Below are positions 11,491 to 22,559 of a DNA stretch of 64,000 bases, one piece after another; the first letter of the stretch is position 1, and each line of letters opens with the position of its first letter. Position numbers and translations under genes: made by a program. Below the pieces are notes generated by a model. It worked only from the letters and a program-made list of their open reading frames with translations, searched no databases and was not told where the DNA came from. The DNA comes from Saxidomus purpurata (Eukaryota; Mollusca; Bivalvia; Venerida; Veneridae). The stretch is from contig JAFMSR010000030.1 of assembly GCA_022818135.1 (NCBI GenBank), positions 765,072 through 829,071 on the forward strand. The letters run 5' to 3'.

Positions 11491-12505
11491 TGTGACCCTG
11501 CCTCCATGGGTGAAATAACAAAGTTTCGTAGAGTTGATCACAATTTAATATATTCTATCCGATATAAAGTACGTCATAAATATAAAGCACGTCATCTAGA
11601 GTGTCACTAAATGTGTAATCTCTATATATATCCTGTATGGTGTAAACTTAGTTTTCTGAATACATAGATCTCTGCATACATAGATCTCTGGCACTGAAAT
11701 AACAATAAAATGACCATAGTACCTTAATTAATAATTTGATTCCCTAGAACGAGAATACTCCATGATTTAAATACACATATACAATGTACAGTATTTAACA
11801 GCAAGTCAAGTTAACAAATAACAATCATCACATTTAAATAAACATTGTAAATGTCTATCAAACATCTCGTTATAGTGGTTCATGAACTTATTCATGAAAT
11901 ATTCTTAGAAACCTTAAACAATATAGAATTTGAAGTATTCAAAAGTATCTAAAAGTATTCAAAAATGTGATAAAATACACTTACATTTGTTTGTGGAACA
12001 AACCGCCTCTTTTGCACCCAAACTCGCACTTTGAACTCCCAAGTTCAGTGCTGTGCTAATCCGTCATGCTGTAACACGGTTTACGAAGAGTAAGTTGTAT
12101 GATTAGACAAAAACATCAACAGCTGAATGACAACCGATTGAACAAAGACAAAAATGGTGTTCGACAAGGAACAACGTTCACGTCGTTTAATTTAACAAGC
12201 AGCTCAAGTCAAATACGTTATGGTAATACGATAGAACAATACATTGCAGCTACCTACCTAACACTATGCTAACCCTTTGTAGAACTTCTAAGACTAGAAA
12301 TGCCTTTAAAATACTTGAAATTAGCGTGGACCATTTGCACGCTTTCTTCTACGAAAAGGCGCTATACTGGTAACTCAACATACAAATAACCACCAAAAAT
12401 GACATAAAACTACAGGCAAGAAACTAAACTCCTACCCTTATCAGTTATAGAGTCTACGGTGTCTATTATTTCAATAAACATAGTCATAAAAACTGTCCCG
12501 CTACA
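11491..12505. mobile_element. TTAA-bounded insertion, non-coding
   Basis: The left flank is TTAA at 11,487 and the right end abuts TTAA at 12,506. The two ends, read inward, begin TGTGACCC and TGTAGCGG, so terminal similarity is weak (TGT plus scattered bases). No open frame of note. TTAA target choice is typical of piggyBac-like elements; that assignment is inferred. The background reads continuously from AGTCTGTTAA to CAAGGTTTTTC across this and the next element. Confidence 0.5.
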
Positions 12506-12509
12506 TTAA

Positions 12510-12872
12510 AGGGACACACCCTTTAACTGATGCCAAACTGAATAACCTCCAAAACATAAATAATATAATCTTTGGAAGTATTATAACTTAACCTAAAAGT
12601 TTCAGCTATGCATTCGCAGTTATTATCGATAAAATCAGCAGTTAAACATATACTGCTGTACCTGTACACCATTCAATAATCTATGTAGAGTTATTGTTGT
12701 ACAATAAATGGGTGGATGCGATTTATTACAGAAAGCCTCTATACTGATTAATTGTAGTGAAATGAGGCATTTTTCGCCTTCTTTGAAATTGTATTTATTT
12801 AACATTTTACGTTCTATGACAACATATTCTATGTTTCGAGAATATAATCTGCTAGATGTAGGGAGTGCCCCT
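12510..12872. mobile_element. TTAA MITE with AGGGRCACWCCCT ends
   Basis: It is bounded by TTAA at 12,506-12,509 and 12,873-12,876. The left end reads AGGGACACACCCT and the right end, on the other strand, AGGGGCACTCCCT, giving imperfect terminal inverted repeats of about 13 bp. The 363 bp between hold only a 74-residue frame with no known motif. This is typical of a non-autonomous element with TTAA target duplication. It appears to have landed in the right TTAA of the preceding insertion. Confidence 0.65.
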
Positions 12873-12876
12873 TTAA

Positions 12877-15800
12877 CAAGGTTTTTCTTTCATTTGACAT
12901 GCGACAATTTGTTTTTACCACAGGTGGTCTAGGTTCGAACTTGGCATAATGTGATCTCTAGAATGCAAAAAAAATCTATGCGTTGGCCATGTGATCTAGT
13001 TTTCGAACTCATGTAATCCAGATTCAAACTTGAACAAAAAGCTATAAAGACAATATACTGACTTATTTGTAGGATGATTGGTAAATAAATATGGCCTCTG
13101 GAACGTAAACAATGTTATAATTTAATTTCACTGCGTGACCTAGCTTTTATTCCAACTCATCCTAATTCGAAATTGATCTAGAAATCATTCAGATAACACT
13201 CTGACCAACTTCATGATATTTTGATAGTACATATGACATACATTGTGTTAACAAAAATTTTCTTTGATTTGATAGTGTGACGTAGTTTTTGACCCGAGAT
13301 GACACAGATTAAAATATGACCTAGAGAACATTGCAACAAACACTCAAACAAATTTTGATTATGATCGGTTTTACTTTCCTTTGACTATATGACCTAGATT
13401 TTGAACCAAGGATACCCAGGCTAGAAGCTGTCCTAGAACTCATTAAGAGAAACATTCTGATTTACCTTCATGACTATTGAATGGTAAATGCAACATCTAC
13501 AAGGGAACATAGTGTTTCTTTCATTTGACCGAGTGGCCTTTTTTACTTAATATAATCCTGATTCGATTTTGACAGATGGATAATAAGGCAAATAATTTCA
13601 CCAACCTTCATTAAGATTGATAAGCAAATGTAGCTTATAGATAGTGTAAACAAGGTTTTACTTTGATTGGACCGGGTAACCTAGTTATAGACCCATACGT
13701 GTTCGAAATATTTTAGGTACATCAAGTGATCAACGTCAAGTTTTTTTTAAAGATGATATCGATTTCACTTTAACTTTTAAAGATAAAAGAAACAGGCACC
13801 AATGGCTCGGCTTGCTGTACGAGGTATTGAGAACATTGTTACTTTTAGGACCACTGACCTGAAGCTTCCATAGTGAAGATTTCAAGCGAGGACATTATCT
13901 ATCTAAAATAAATATATTTTTATTTCTGCTGCATTGATATTTAAGAGTCCGAATATTTCTAGATTTATTCAGCGATTAAGGTCAAATATGTTTTTCGTGA
14001 ATGAAGGGATTTTACTTTTAACTCTTCAATATTAAAATATACAGGTACCAATTGCTCGCCTTGCTGTTCGAGGTATTGAAAAACATGAAAGTATACTGGC
14101 CACTGACATGTAGAACTCTTTCCCATCGTAAAGAATTGGAGCCACGGTTGAATCATATTTCATCAGATAAGTAGGTCGAAAAAACGTGAAATTATTTGTT
14201 TTGGAAAGTAATATTTGCTCTTTCTCTTGCCTTGTAATAAAAAATGTTTTGTGCCTGATTCAACCAAGAGATTTCACTTTAACTTTATAATATTTAAACA
14301 CATCAGGTACCAATGTCTCGCATTGTTGTACGAGGTATTGTAATTTTGTTTTACTTTTGTCAGAATACCTCACATCTATTCTTGTTTTTCCTTATGAAAG
14401 TAGCATAAATAACAAAATAGGATTTCTTTATGGAATCTAAATTTTTAATATGGGCAACAATGGCTCGCAATGTTTATTCCATTTATAATCAGAAAATTAA
14501 AATATTTCCGCCTGGAACCCCATACTTTACATCCATAGTAATAAAAAGATTATTGTATTATTAAACAGTTCGAACTAATTTAGGTACATCATGTCATCAA
14601 CGTCAAATTACTTAACTTTTAAAGATTAAAAACAGGTATTAATGGCTCGGCTTGCTGCAGGGGGTATTGAGAACATTGTTACTTTTATGGCCACTGACCT
14701 GTAGCATTTGCATCCATAGTGAAGATTTCAAGCCAGGATATTATCTATTTATAAACATATTTTTTTTATTTTCTGCTGCATCGTAATTTTAAAGTCTGAA
14801 TATCTCTAGATTCATTGAGCGATTAAGGTCAAATATGTTTTTCGTGAATGAAGGGATTGTACCTTTAACTTTTAGATATTAAAACAGGTGTCAATGGCTC
14901 GCCTTGCTGTTCGAGGCATTGAGAAAAAATTGGAACTATACTGCTCACTAACATGTATAATTCTCTCACCATCGTCTATCCATTTACATGATCATTGGAT
15001 AGTAAATGTGACATCTCGAATGTTTAAAATGTTTTCATTTGATTTGACTGTAACGTCTTCTTTGGTACCAGCTGACCCATTTAAATCATTGAGGAAAACA
15101 TTCTAACCCATTTCAAGTGACTGGGTAGTTATAGTGGCATCTAATGTGCTTACAATGTTATTTTTTCATTTGACTGTGTGACCTATTTTTTGACACAGGG
15201 GACCTTAACTCGAACTTGAACTAAATGTGAAAATCATTCAGTCAAACAATATGACCAATTGTCATAGGAAGTAAATGAGACATATAGTGTGTTAAGAAAG
15301 TTTTTTTTTTCACTGTATTGCTTAGTTTTTATTCCAAGGTGACCTTGACTTTGCCTTGACCTGCAATCATCAAGCTAAACAATCTGACCAATGTTCATAA
15401 TGATAGAATGAAAAAATCGGCTCTTAGAGTTTTTAAATGTTTTTCTTTGACTTGACCATGAGACAGATCTTTTGACTCATTGAGAAGAGGACTAGAGCTT
15501 GGCCTCGATAATATTAAGACAAATATTCTGAATGATTTTTATGATAATTGGGTATTAAATGTGCCCTCTAAAGCGCTCACAAGTATTTTATTTCATTTGA
15601 CCGTGTGACTTAGCATTGTAGCTCAGGTGGTCCAGATTCGAAATTAATCTACAAATATTTCAAATTAACCTTCTGACCAATTTTATGATGATTTGATAGT
15701 AAATACCCTAGGTTACCCAGATTTAAAATTGACAAAGACATCATTACAACTAATACTCGTGCCATGTTTCATATTGATAGGCTAATAAATGCGGCTCTTA

Positions 15801-16043
15801 ATCTGTTAACAAGGATTTTCTTTGTTTGACAAGTGACGTATGTTTTGACCCCAGGTGATCTAGGTTCGAACTTGGCATAGGCATCATTAAGACAAAACGT
15901 TTGATCAATTTAAATGATCAATGAATAGGAAATGTGACCACTAGAATGCAAACAATAGTTTTCTATGCGTTGGTCATTTCACATAGTTTTTGAACTCATG
16001 TAATCCAGATTCCAGCTTGAACAAGAAACGTTTCAGATAGTAT
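12877..16043 (+). repeat. Background repeat, + orientation, block 4
   Basis: Starts with ~140-bp units (12,877-13,720). A spacer set with five boxes follows (near 13,795, 14,041, 14,304, 14,633 and 14,886), then a second run of units to the BEL insertion. This is the clearest single stretch showing the alternation box set / unit run. No coding capacity. Confidence 0.8.
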
Positions 16044-16184
16044 TGTCTTGTAAAGTTGTGTATACATGTTAGTCGCGCCATTATTAGCGTCACGTTATGA
16101 CGTCACTTGTACTTTCGGCATAACAGTAAACAGTCAACGTAAAACGTTTACCATCGTTCTGATTTATTTCTTGTCTACATGACA
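16044..16184 (+). repeat. 5' LTR of BEL/Pao element
   Basis: 141 bp starting TGTC and ending GACA, matching the 3' LTR at 19,635-19,817. It contains TGACGTCA and CAGTAAACAGTCAACG. It lacks about 42 bp present in the 3' LTR between AGCGTCACGTT and TGACGTCACTTG. Flanks are AGTAT on the left and AATAT right of the 3' LTR, a likely 5-bp target duplication with one change. Confidence 0.85.
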
Positions 16185-16186
16185 TT

Positions 16187-16202
16187 TTGGTGCCGTGACG
16201 AA
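16187..16202 (+). other. Probable primer-binding site of the BEL element
   Basis: TTGGTGCCGTGACGAA lies 2-3 bases inside the 5' LTR. TGGTGCCGTGAC-type sites are common in BEL/Pao elements (recalled). The coding frame starts almost at once after it. Confidence 0.6.
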
Positions 16203-16205
16203 ACA

Positions 16206-16926
16206 CAATTAACGATATTTATGGCATAACAGACTGTACAGACTGTAAATCTAGATTCAAATGCAAGGTATGCTCGCGTAAGCATCATACTAGTTTGTGT
16301 GAAGGAGAATCAACGGTCAAACCTACAGAATACAGCTCCGATACTCACAACGCGAAGAAATTCCATACATCAGTTCTCCATTCAGCACACACCTTCGTAT
16401 CTGAACCTGATTTACTGAAGACAGTGGTTTCCATGGTAACAGCATCGTCGACAACCATGAGTGCAAACATCTTATTTGATGAAGGTTCCCAGAGTTCTTT
16501 TGTTACTGAACGTCTAGCCCAGAAACTTCAGCTTCAGCCAAACGGAAGTGAAACCCTATGTCTGTCGGGTTTCGAAGATAGAGAGAGACGCATGCGACAC
16601 TTGGATACAGCCACAATATATTTACAAACATCAAATTACAACATCCTGATCAAAGTTCTCATTGTGCCTGAAATATCCGTACCACTGAAAAACTTACCAG
16701 AAACACGTCGGTCACCAAACATACCTGAAAGGGCTCAAACTTGCACATCCCATGTCAGCAGACGAAGATTTCGAAATAGAATTATTAGTTGGCGCTGATC
16801 ACTATTGGGACGTGTTTCAAGATAAAGTAATTAGAGGAAGCGGACCTACAACTATACAATCTAGAATCGGATATCTTCTGTCAGGACCGCAGAACAAACA
16901 TCCCCACTTCCGGTGTCTATGATGAA
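16206..16926 (+). pseudogene. BEL/Pao zinc knuckle and aspartic protease region, frameshifted
   Basis: The frame opens right after the primer-binding site and begins with a zinc knuckle near 16,242-16,306 (CKVCSRKHHTSLC). The protease-like DUF1758 region follows, with NILFDEGSQSSF at residues 59-69 counted from the Met at 16,295. The active-site triplet is D-E-G instead of the usual D-S/T-G, which may be inactive. Near 16,720 the frame shifts by one base. The other frame carries the expected continuation (LLVGADHYWDVF, IGYLLSGP) to a stop near 16,920. The gag region normally found between primer site and knuckle is absent, so an internal deletion removed it. Confidence 0.75.
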
Positions 16927-17226
16927 CGTAATGACTATGCACGTGCAGGAGGAAGCGAATTTAGAACAGTTCTGGGAAATAGAATCATCAGGCCTAGAAC
17001 AAAACAAGAATGCAGACTATGATGAATATACCAGAATGACTTGACGGCCATATTACTACGCTTCCGGTACCACATGTTTGACGTCTCCACAGATATTGAG
17101 AAGGCATTTTTGAACATCAGTTTGCATCCTGACGACCGTGACGTCACTAGATTCTTCTGGCTATCAGATCTGACCAATCCAGACTGTACACTACAGGCAT
17201 ACCGTGATAAGAGAAGACATAGCTAA
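16921..17226 (+). pseudogene. BEL/Pao reverse transcriptase remnant, mostly deleted
   Basis: Two short pieces remain. The first (to a stop near 17,043) reads EEANLEQFWEIESSG, the usual start of the BEL RT region. The second (17,041-17,226) reads [22 protein letters not shown] motif A with its Asp at residue 18. The stretch between and everything after CTLQAYR is missing, including the catalytic YxDD motif. The element cannot make a working polymerase. Confidence 0.75.
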
Positions 17227-17800
17227 AGCTACCGGAACAACGTTCAGCAGACGATACTTTCCTACATTTACACCCACTGACGTAATACTTCACATATTTA
17301 GCGATGCTAGTACCAAGGCATATGGAACATGCGCATATCTCGTTTCTAGAACCCAGAGCACTCTCATCATGTCAAAACACAGAGTAACCCTGGTAAAACA
17401 ACTGACTGTACCAAAACTTGAATTGTGTGCAGCACTCACTGGAGCTAAACTTTGTCGACACATTGCATCGACAATAAAATGCAATAATGTATATCTATAG
17501 AGTGACAGTCAGATCGTGTTGAAATGGATATCTTCACATAAATCACAGCCATAATTTGTAGCTAATCGCGTGAAGGAAATACGGGAGCTGACTGATGGGT
17601 TTCAGTGGAGATATTGTCCAACAGATTCGAACCCTGCAGACCTTTTGTCGAGAGGACTTTCTTATGTGGATGAATGGCCCTGACTGGCTGACAGATGAAA
17701 CTACATTTCCCCGGAGTGATTTTAAAATCACCACTGATGGCAATATTGAAATCGACACCACAAATCATATCAACGAATTAGCAATATTGATAAACACAAG
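17204..17800 (+). pseudogene. BEL/Pao RNase H region, interrupted
   Basis: Frame 17,204-17,500 carries the RNase H core: LHIFSDASTKAYGTCAYLV with Asp34, and LTVPKLELCAAL with Glu73. A TAG stop at 17,498-17,500 directly precedes SDSQIVLKW, which holds the third acidic residue. The frame changes again around 17,590 and runs through [11 protein letters not shown]. RNase H removes RNA from the RNA-DNA hybrid during reverse transcription. The stop and frame changes make this copy defective. Confidence 0.75.
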
Positions 17801-17811
17801 ACAACCCAGGT

Positions 17812-19278
17812 ATGCTAGAAATAATGGACATCCAGAGATTTAGCTCATACTGTAAGCTACTTCGAGTTACATCATACATACTGCGGTTTATAAATAACTG
17901 TAAAAATGATCTTAAGGCACGTGGATCTCTAGAATCGCACGAGATCAACGCAGCAGCCAGACAGCTGATAAAGCACGTGCAATACCGGCATTACCTCGGT
18001 GTGAAACAGTACCTCTTCAAGAGTAGAAGAAACAGTTCTTCAACACCAAATCTAGTTAGACAGATAGATCTTTTTCTAGATGACAACAAATTAATTCGTT
18101 GCGGTGGAAGATTAGCAAATGCACAGTTACACGATTGCACGAAATTCCCGTACCTGCTTCCATCCAGAGATAGATTAACAGACCTGATTGTTATGGATGC
18201 AGACATTACACACATGCATTCCGGCATAGAAAGCACTGTAACATTTCTTCGCCAAAAGTTTTGCATTACATGCATTTGTCACCGTGTCCGAAAAATTGTT
18301 TGCACGTGCGTCACATGCCGTAAGGTTACAGGTAAACCATATCAGGTTCCTGACCCCCTGCCGTTGCCTAGGGACAGACTAAAACATGCGCCGCCATTCA
18401 CAGTAACAGGGGTGGACTTTACCGGAGCACTAACAGTAAAGACATCAGGAGGAGACCTACAAAAAGCCTACATCTGTCTCTTCACGTGTGCCAACACGCG
18501 GGCAGTTCATTTAGAGACTGTTCCAAACATGACACTTGACTCATTTATTTTGGCTCTAAGGCGTTTTATCAGCAGAAAAGCAATTCCAACTGTCATTATG
18601 TACGACAACGCCATGACATACATCGCTACCGACAAAGTATTTAAAGAGGAAATTCTAGGAATGCACGGAATTACATGGAAATTCATTCCTCAACATGCAC
18701 CCTGGTATGGAGGCTGGTGGGAAAGGCTTATTGGTATAACAAAAACATGCATCAAGAAAGTTCTTGGGAAGGCACTATTGAGCATGGAAGTTCTGCAAAA
18801 AATTATTGCCGAAGTAGAATGTATTGTCAATGACCGCCCACTTACACATACATCATCAGATCCATCAGATGAAGAACCACTTACCCCGTCTCATCTATTG
18901 TATGGACGCAGAATAACTTCTCATATTTACCCAGATGATAAATACCCCACAATAGAAGACACATTACATGACTCTGTAAACAAACTCTACAGATTTAAGT
19001 CTGCAACGCTGGAACACTTCTGGTCGAGATGGAAACACGAATATCTCATTTCTTTAAGAGAGTTTCATAAGATGTCCGGTAACCATGGCGACACTGTGAT
19101 GAATGGTGAAGTGGTACAGATACATGGCACCAGCTTACCGAGAAATCGCTGGTCCATAGGAGTCATAGAAGATGTAATTGTCGGTAAAGACGGTCTAATC
19201 CGAGCAGCCAGAGTCAGATCCAGACGTGGAATTACAATGCGACCAATTGCCAAACTGTATCCACTGGAGGTTAAATAA
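17812..19278 (+). CDS. BEL/Pao integrase plus DUF5641-like C-terminal domain (long open fragment)
   Basis: A 488-residue uninterrupted frame, the best-kept part of the element. Residues 131-169 form a zinc-binding region (DITHMHSG, then CVTCRK with Cys166/Cys169). The DDE integrase core has Asp202 in GVDFTG, Asp265 in IMYDNAMTY and Glu304 in WWERL, so all three catalytic residues are present. Residues ~400-485 (EHFWSRWKHEYL, GEVVQIHG, RNRWSIGVI, RPIAKLYPLE) match the domain that ends BEL/Pao polyproteins. In an intact element this is the C-terminal part of a gag-pol polyprotein, and integrase inserts the cDNA. The Met at 17,812 is only the first Met after the last break, not a native start. 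It is unlikely to be made as a protein because upstream domains are broken. Confidence 0.85.
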   Translation: MLEIMDIQRFSSYCKLLRVTSYILRFINNCKNDLKARGSLESHEINAAARQLIKHVQYRHYLGVKQYLFKSRRNSSSTPNLVRQIDLFLDDNKLIRCGGRLANAQLHDCTKFPYLLPSRDRLTDLIVMDADITHMHSGIESTVTFLRQKFCITCICHRVRKIVCTCVTCRKVTGKPYQVPDPLPLPRDRLKHAPPFTVTGVDFTGALTVKTSGGDLQKAYICLFTCANTRAVHLETVPNMTLDSFILALRRFISRKAIPTVIMYDNAMTYIATDKVFKEEILGMHGITWKFIPQHAPWYGGWWERLIGITKTCIKKVLGKALLSMEVLQKIIAEVECIVNDRPLTHTSSDPSDEEPLTPSHLLYGRRITSHIYPDDKYPTIEDTLHDSVNKLYRFKSATLEHFWSRWKHEYLISLREFHKMSGNHGDTVMNGEVVQIHGTSLPRNRWSIGVIEDVIVGKDGLIRAARVRSRRGITMRPIAKLYPLEVK

Positions 19279-19634
19279 ACTTGTCCACGTGATTTCATGC
19301 ACGTGATAATGACTATTCGTGATGTTTTAACTGAGTAATATAGTGAGTTTACACAATTCTTATTTAATGACTCTACAGTGAATTCTTAAGAAACTTCGGT
19401 ACTTGAACGGTGATAATATTGAACCAGAGACAAAAGTGTACTATGAAACTAGTTCAGGAATATTCGTTTTCGGTTTCACTATATACTGGATCGTGTAATT
19501 TAATGAATTCTTTTAAAGTGCAAGGCTTTCTATTTACATCATAGAGATTTTGGTAAGAACATTAATAGTTTTTGCATAGCTTTTCAGGAATTTGCATTTT
19601 TCAGTAATTGCAATTTACTATCGCGCCCCCGGAG
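19279..19634 (+). other. BEL/Pao 3' non-coding region
   Basis: Sequence between the stop codon and the 3' LTR with no open frame. The last bases before the LTR, GCGCCCCCGGAG, lie where a polypurine tract is expected, but only the final GGAG is purine-rich. Confidence 0.6.
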
Positions 19635-19817
19635 TGTCACGTAAAGTTGTGTATACATGTTAGACGCGCCATTATTAGCGTCACGTTGTCGTGACGCGCT
19701 CTATTTGTATTATGTTTTGTACGACGTCTATGACGTCACTTGTACTTCCAGCATAACAGTAAACAGTCAACGTAAAACGTTTACCATCGTTTTGATTTAT
19801 TTCTTGTCTATACGACA
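19635..19817 (+). repeat. 3' LTR of BEL/Pao element
   Basis: 183 bp from TGTCACGTAAAG to TATACGACA, matching the 5' LTR with a few substitutions and an additional ~42 bp block (CGCGCTCTATTTGTATTATG and neighbours). AATAT follows it, then background sequence. Confidence 0.85.
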
Positions 19818-19987
19818 AATATACTGACTAATTTTAAGGATGATTGGTTAATAAATGTGGCCTCTGGAACGTAAACAATGTTATATTTGATTTCACTGCG
19901 TGACCTAACTGTTATTTAAACTGATCCAGATTCGAAATTTATCTAGAAATCATTGAGATAACGCTCTGAGCAACTTTCATGATATTT
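19818..19987 (+). repeat. Background repeat between BEL and Gypsy insertions
   Basis: A short remnant of ~140-bp units (GGATGATTGGTTAATAAATG, CTGCGTGACCTAAC) interrupted by BEL on the left and Gypsy on the right. It shows that both elements landed in the same repeat run. Confidence 0.75.
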
Positions 19988-20560
19988 TTACGAGCCAGGC
20001 GTAACGAGAAAGACAAAGCCAGCAACAAACTTATCAACATTTGATTAATCCAAATTACGAAGTTGAGATAAAATCTAAATACCTAATTTACAGTTCCAAA
20101 TATTCTTAATTATTTTGATCCTGTTTAGTGTCCTTTGAAAAGTCTAAATCCGGTTGTTGGATGTTCCTGAGCACTTTGAAATTAAGTCTCACACACTCAA
20201 ATTCAATAATCCACAACGATTTTGTAACTAAATAATATCCAAAGAATAATCCAGCATCTTTACAAAGTAACTCCATATAATGACTTTAGACTAACCAAGG
20301 ATAATCCTACAAATCTTCAATCATTTATATATTTATATATATTATCATCTTTCTAGAAGGATACGGAGTAATCTTGTATTTACTTGAATAATCTTCATTT
20401 GCTAAATATTCCAGCAGTTTCCATATCATCCCATTATCTTCTACCAGTTTCTATAATTTTCTATAAGCTTCCAAATGTTCTAAATGTAGATATTAATGGT
20501 AAATAAGTGTTCATTAATAATAAAAATCATTTTTAATATCAAAAAAGTTCATAATTCACA
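19988..20560 (-). repeat. 3' LTR of the Gypsy element (element on minus strand)
   Basis: It shares with 26,290-26,643 the blocks GATAAAATCTAAATAC, AAAAGTCTAAATCCGG, TTGGATGTTCCTGAGCACTT, TTTCTATAATTTTCTATAAG and GTTCATAATTCACA. It holds about 200 bp more than the other LTR (near 20,180-20,400). The outer boundary near 19,988 is approximate because I cannot see a clean TG...CA on that side. Confidence 0.65.
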
Positions 20561-20825
20561 AATAAGCTGTTTATATGCAATATTATAAATATGCAATGTT
20601 TTTTTCTTTAGTCAATACTAATACAAACACTAAAAGAACGACATATAATTAACAATTGTATATTTTCAAACAAATATTAGCACTAATATATAAAATGCTC
20701 TTTCTGCTAATAAAAAATAACATTCAAATACGGGAAAATGCATCGGGAATCACTTTGTCTTTCCCTTTTATATGTTTTATTTCAATATCATACTCTTGCA
20801 ACAATAAACTCTACCTAAGCAATCT
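20561..20825 (-). other. Gypsy 3' non-coding region
   Basis: AT-rich sequence between the LTR and the RNase H frame. No open frame or motif seen. Confidence 0.5.
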
Positions 20826-21275
20826 TTAATTTGTGTTTTTGAGTTTGTGTAGGAAACTGAGGTGATTGTTGTTACTGAAGACAAAAATGGGTGTCACTGC
20901 AGAAGTTAAATAAACTTCAAAGTCCTGAATTGCAAGAATAAGTGCAAGACGCTCTTTTTCTATTGTTGAATAGTTTTTCTGATGTGTGTTAAACTTTCTA
21001 GAATAGTAATAAACTGGATGTTCAACTGCATTGTTGTCTTCTTGCAATAGTACAACTCCTGCACCAATATCACTGGCATCCACTGCCAATTTGAAAGGTT
21101 TGTCAAAGTCTAGTGCTAAGATAACTGATGTGTTCATAAGTATGGCTTTCATTGTATCAAATGCACTTTGACATCTGTTGTTCCAAACAAATTTTGTTCC
21201 TTTCATTAATGAATTTGTTAAAAGTTCTGTAATTTCAGAAAAGTTATGACAAAATTTTCTATAATAACCAGCCAT
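20826..21275 (-). pseudogene. Gypsy RT connection and RNase H domain
   Basis: A 149-residue frame starting MAGYYRKFCHNFSEI, the RT thumb/connection motif of Ty3/Gypsy. It continues through FKLAVDASDIGAGVVLLQED (first RNase H Asp) and KNYSTIEKERLALILAIQDF (Glu). FVFSNNNHLSFLHKL occupies the place of the usual SDHNPL motif, so the third catalytic Asp appears changed to Asn. The frame ends in LKNTN, short of the rest of RNase H. Confidence 0.8.
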
Positions 21276-21321
21276 ACCAAAAAAAAACCCGCATCAGTTG
21301 GAATTCAGAAATAGCTATGAC

Positions 21322-21599
21322 CTAAGCATCTATAGGTTTAACTTGACCCTGTCCCACAACATTACCAAGAAATGTCAAAGTAGCATGACAAAACCCACTT
21401 TTTGCAAGATTTATTGTCAGTTTGGCACTTGTTAACCGATCAAAAAATTCTCGGATTGTCCGTAGATGATCATCCAACTCGTCCGTGTGGATAATGGCAT
21501 CGTCTATATAGGCACCACAACCATTTAGACAAGCGAGTACCATGTTTATAAGCCGTTGAGATGTAGCCGGCGATTTTTATTCCAAATGGCATAACTTTG
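21322..21599 (-). pseudogene. Gypsy reverse transcriptase, second part with YIDD
   Basis: Frame 21,543-21,322 reads GCGAYIDDAII, with YIDD at 21,499-21,510, the catalytic motif. KLTINLAKSGFCHATLTFLG and GQVKPIDA follow. The RT is split: MPFG just upstream (near 21,580-21,595) is separated from the first RT part by the nested element at 21,602-22,537. Confidence 0.8.
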
Positions 21600-21601
21600 T
21601 A

Positions 21602-22537
21602 CAGTAGAACCTCTAAATTCCGGACGGCCTTCGGCGTTGAAAAATCGGCCGGTTTTCAGAGGTGGCCGGATTTTCGGGGGATGAGATCTTGTAAGTTACG
21701 TTCCTCTGGTCATTCCTCTGTTTCATGATTCACGACAGTCTTCATTGCAAACATGAATAACTTCAATATCGACTTTATAAAAATACATCTTAAAACATTT
21801 AAATGCATGTCACCGTCGATAAAACATAATAACATTCACAAAATTAAAAGCTAGAATACATGTACATTGTAGTTAGATGTCAGCATCATCCGGAACGACG
21901 TTACGATAACACGTCGTGAATTTCAAAATACAGACGAAAACACTTTAAATTTTAACAATAAAACGTATGTTCGTTGTTCTGTTCAGCACTCTAAACACAT
22001 AACTTTTCGTTTCCTGGGTATATTCCGAGATGGTGATTGTAAATCCCCAATAAAATTCCGCTGTCATGATTTACTATGACACAAAATATAAAATAAGGCT
22101 CTATCGTTTTGCTAAATTTCGAACAAATCTGAGCGAAATGTCTTAAATATGGATCGATTTTATCAATCTAACAATCTTGAGATGAAATCTAATTATCAGC
22201 ACGTTTGATAGAAAAATTGTATTGTTCGGCATTTAGGGTTAATTTACAAACTACTTCGCACTTATTCTTTGTGACCGACTGTGCAAATTAGATAATCGCC
22301 ACAAATCGTTTTCACACCTTCGGCACATCAGACCGCGACCGGATTATTGAGAGTCGTTTTAATACACAATATCATAATTGGACTAAAACTATCGGCCGGA
22401 AGTCGGAAAATTGAGGGACCGAATTTTCAGGGGAATATTAACGTGAGTGTCAATGGAGAAAAAAAGGGCGGAGAAAAAACGGACGGATTTTTTAGGTATC
22501 CGGTTTTTTAGGGGTTTGAAATTTAGGGAGTCTACTG
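21602..22537. mobile_element. Nested TA-flanked pogo/Tigger-like non-autonomous element
   Basis: 936 bp inserted in the Gypsy RT gene. It is flanked by TA (21,600-21,601 and 22,538-22,539). The left end reads CAGTAGAACCTCTAAATTCC; the right end, on the other strand, reads CAGTAGACTCCCTAAATTTC. The interior has blocks such as TCGGCCGG repeated in both orientations and no coding frame of note. TA duplication and CAGTAGA-type ends fit the Tc1/mariner superfamily, most like pogo/Tigger (recalled). Confidence 0.75.
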
Positions 22538-22559
22538 TACTGATATAGGCCATCAGGTG

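Noticed and set aside
12708..12932. 74-residue frame across the MITE border
   Set aside because: It runs from the MITE into background repeat and has no domain.
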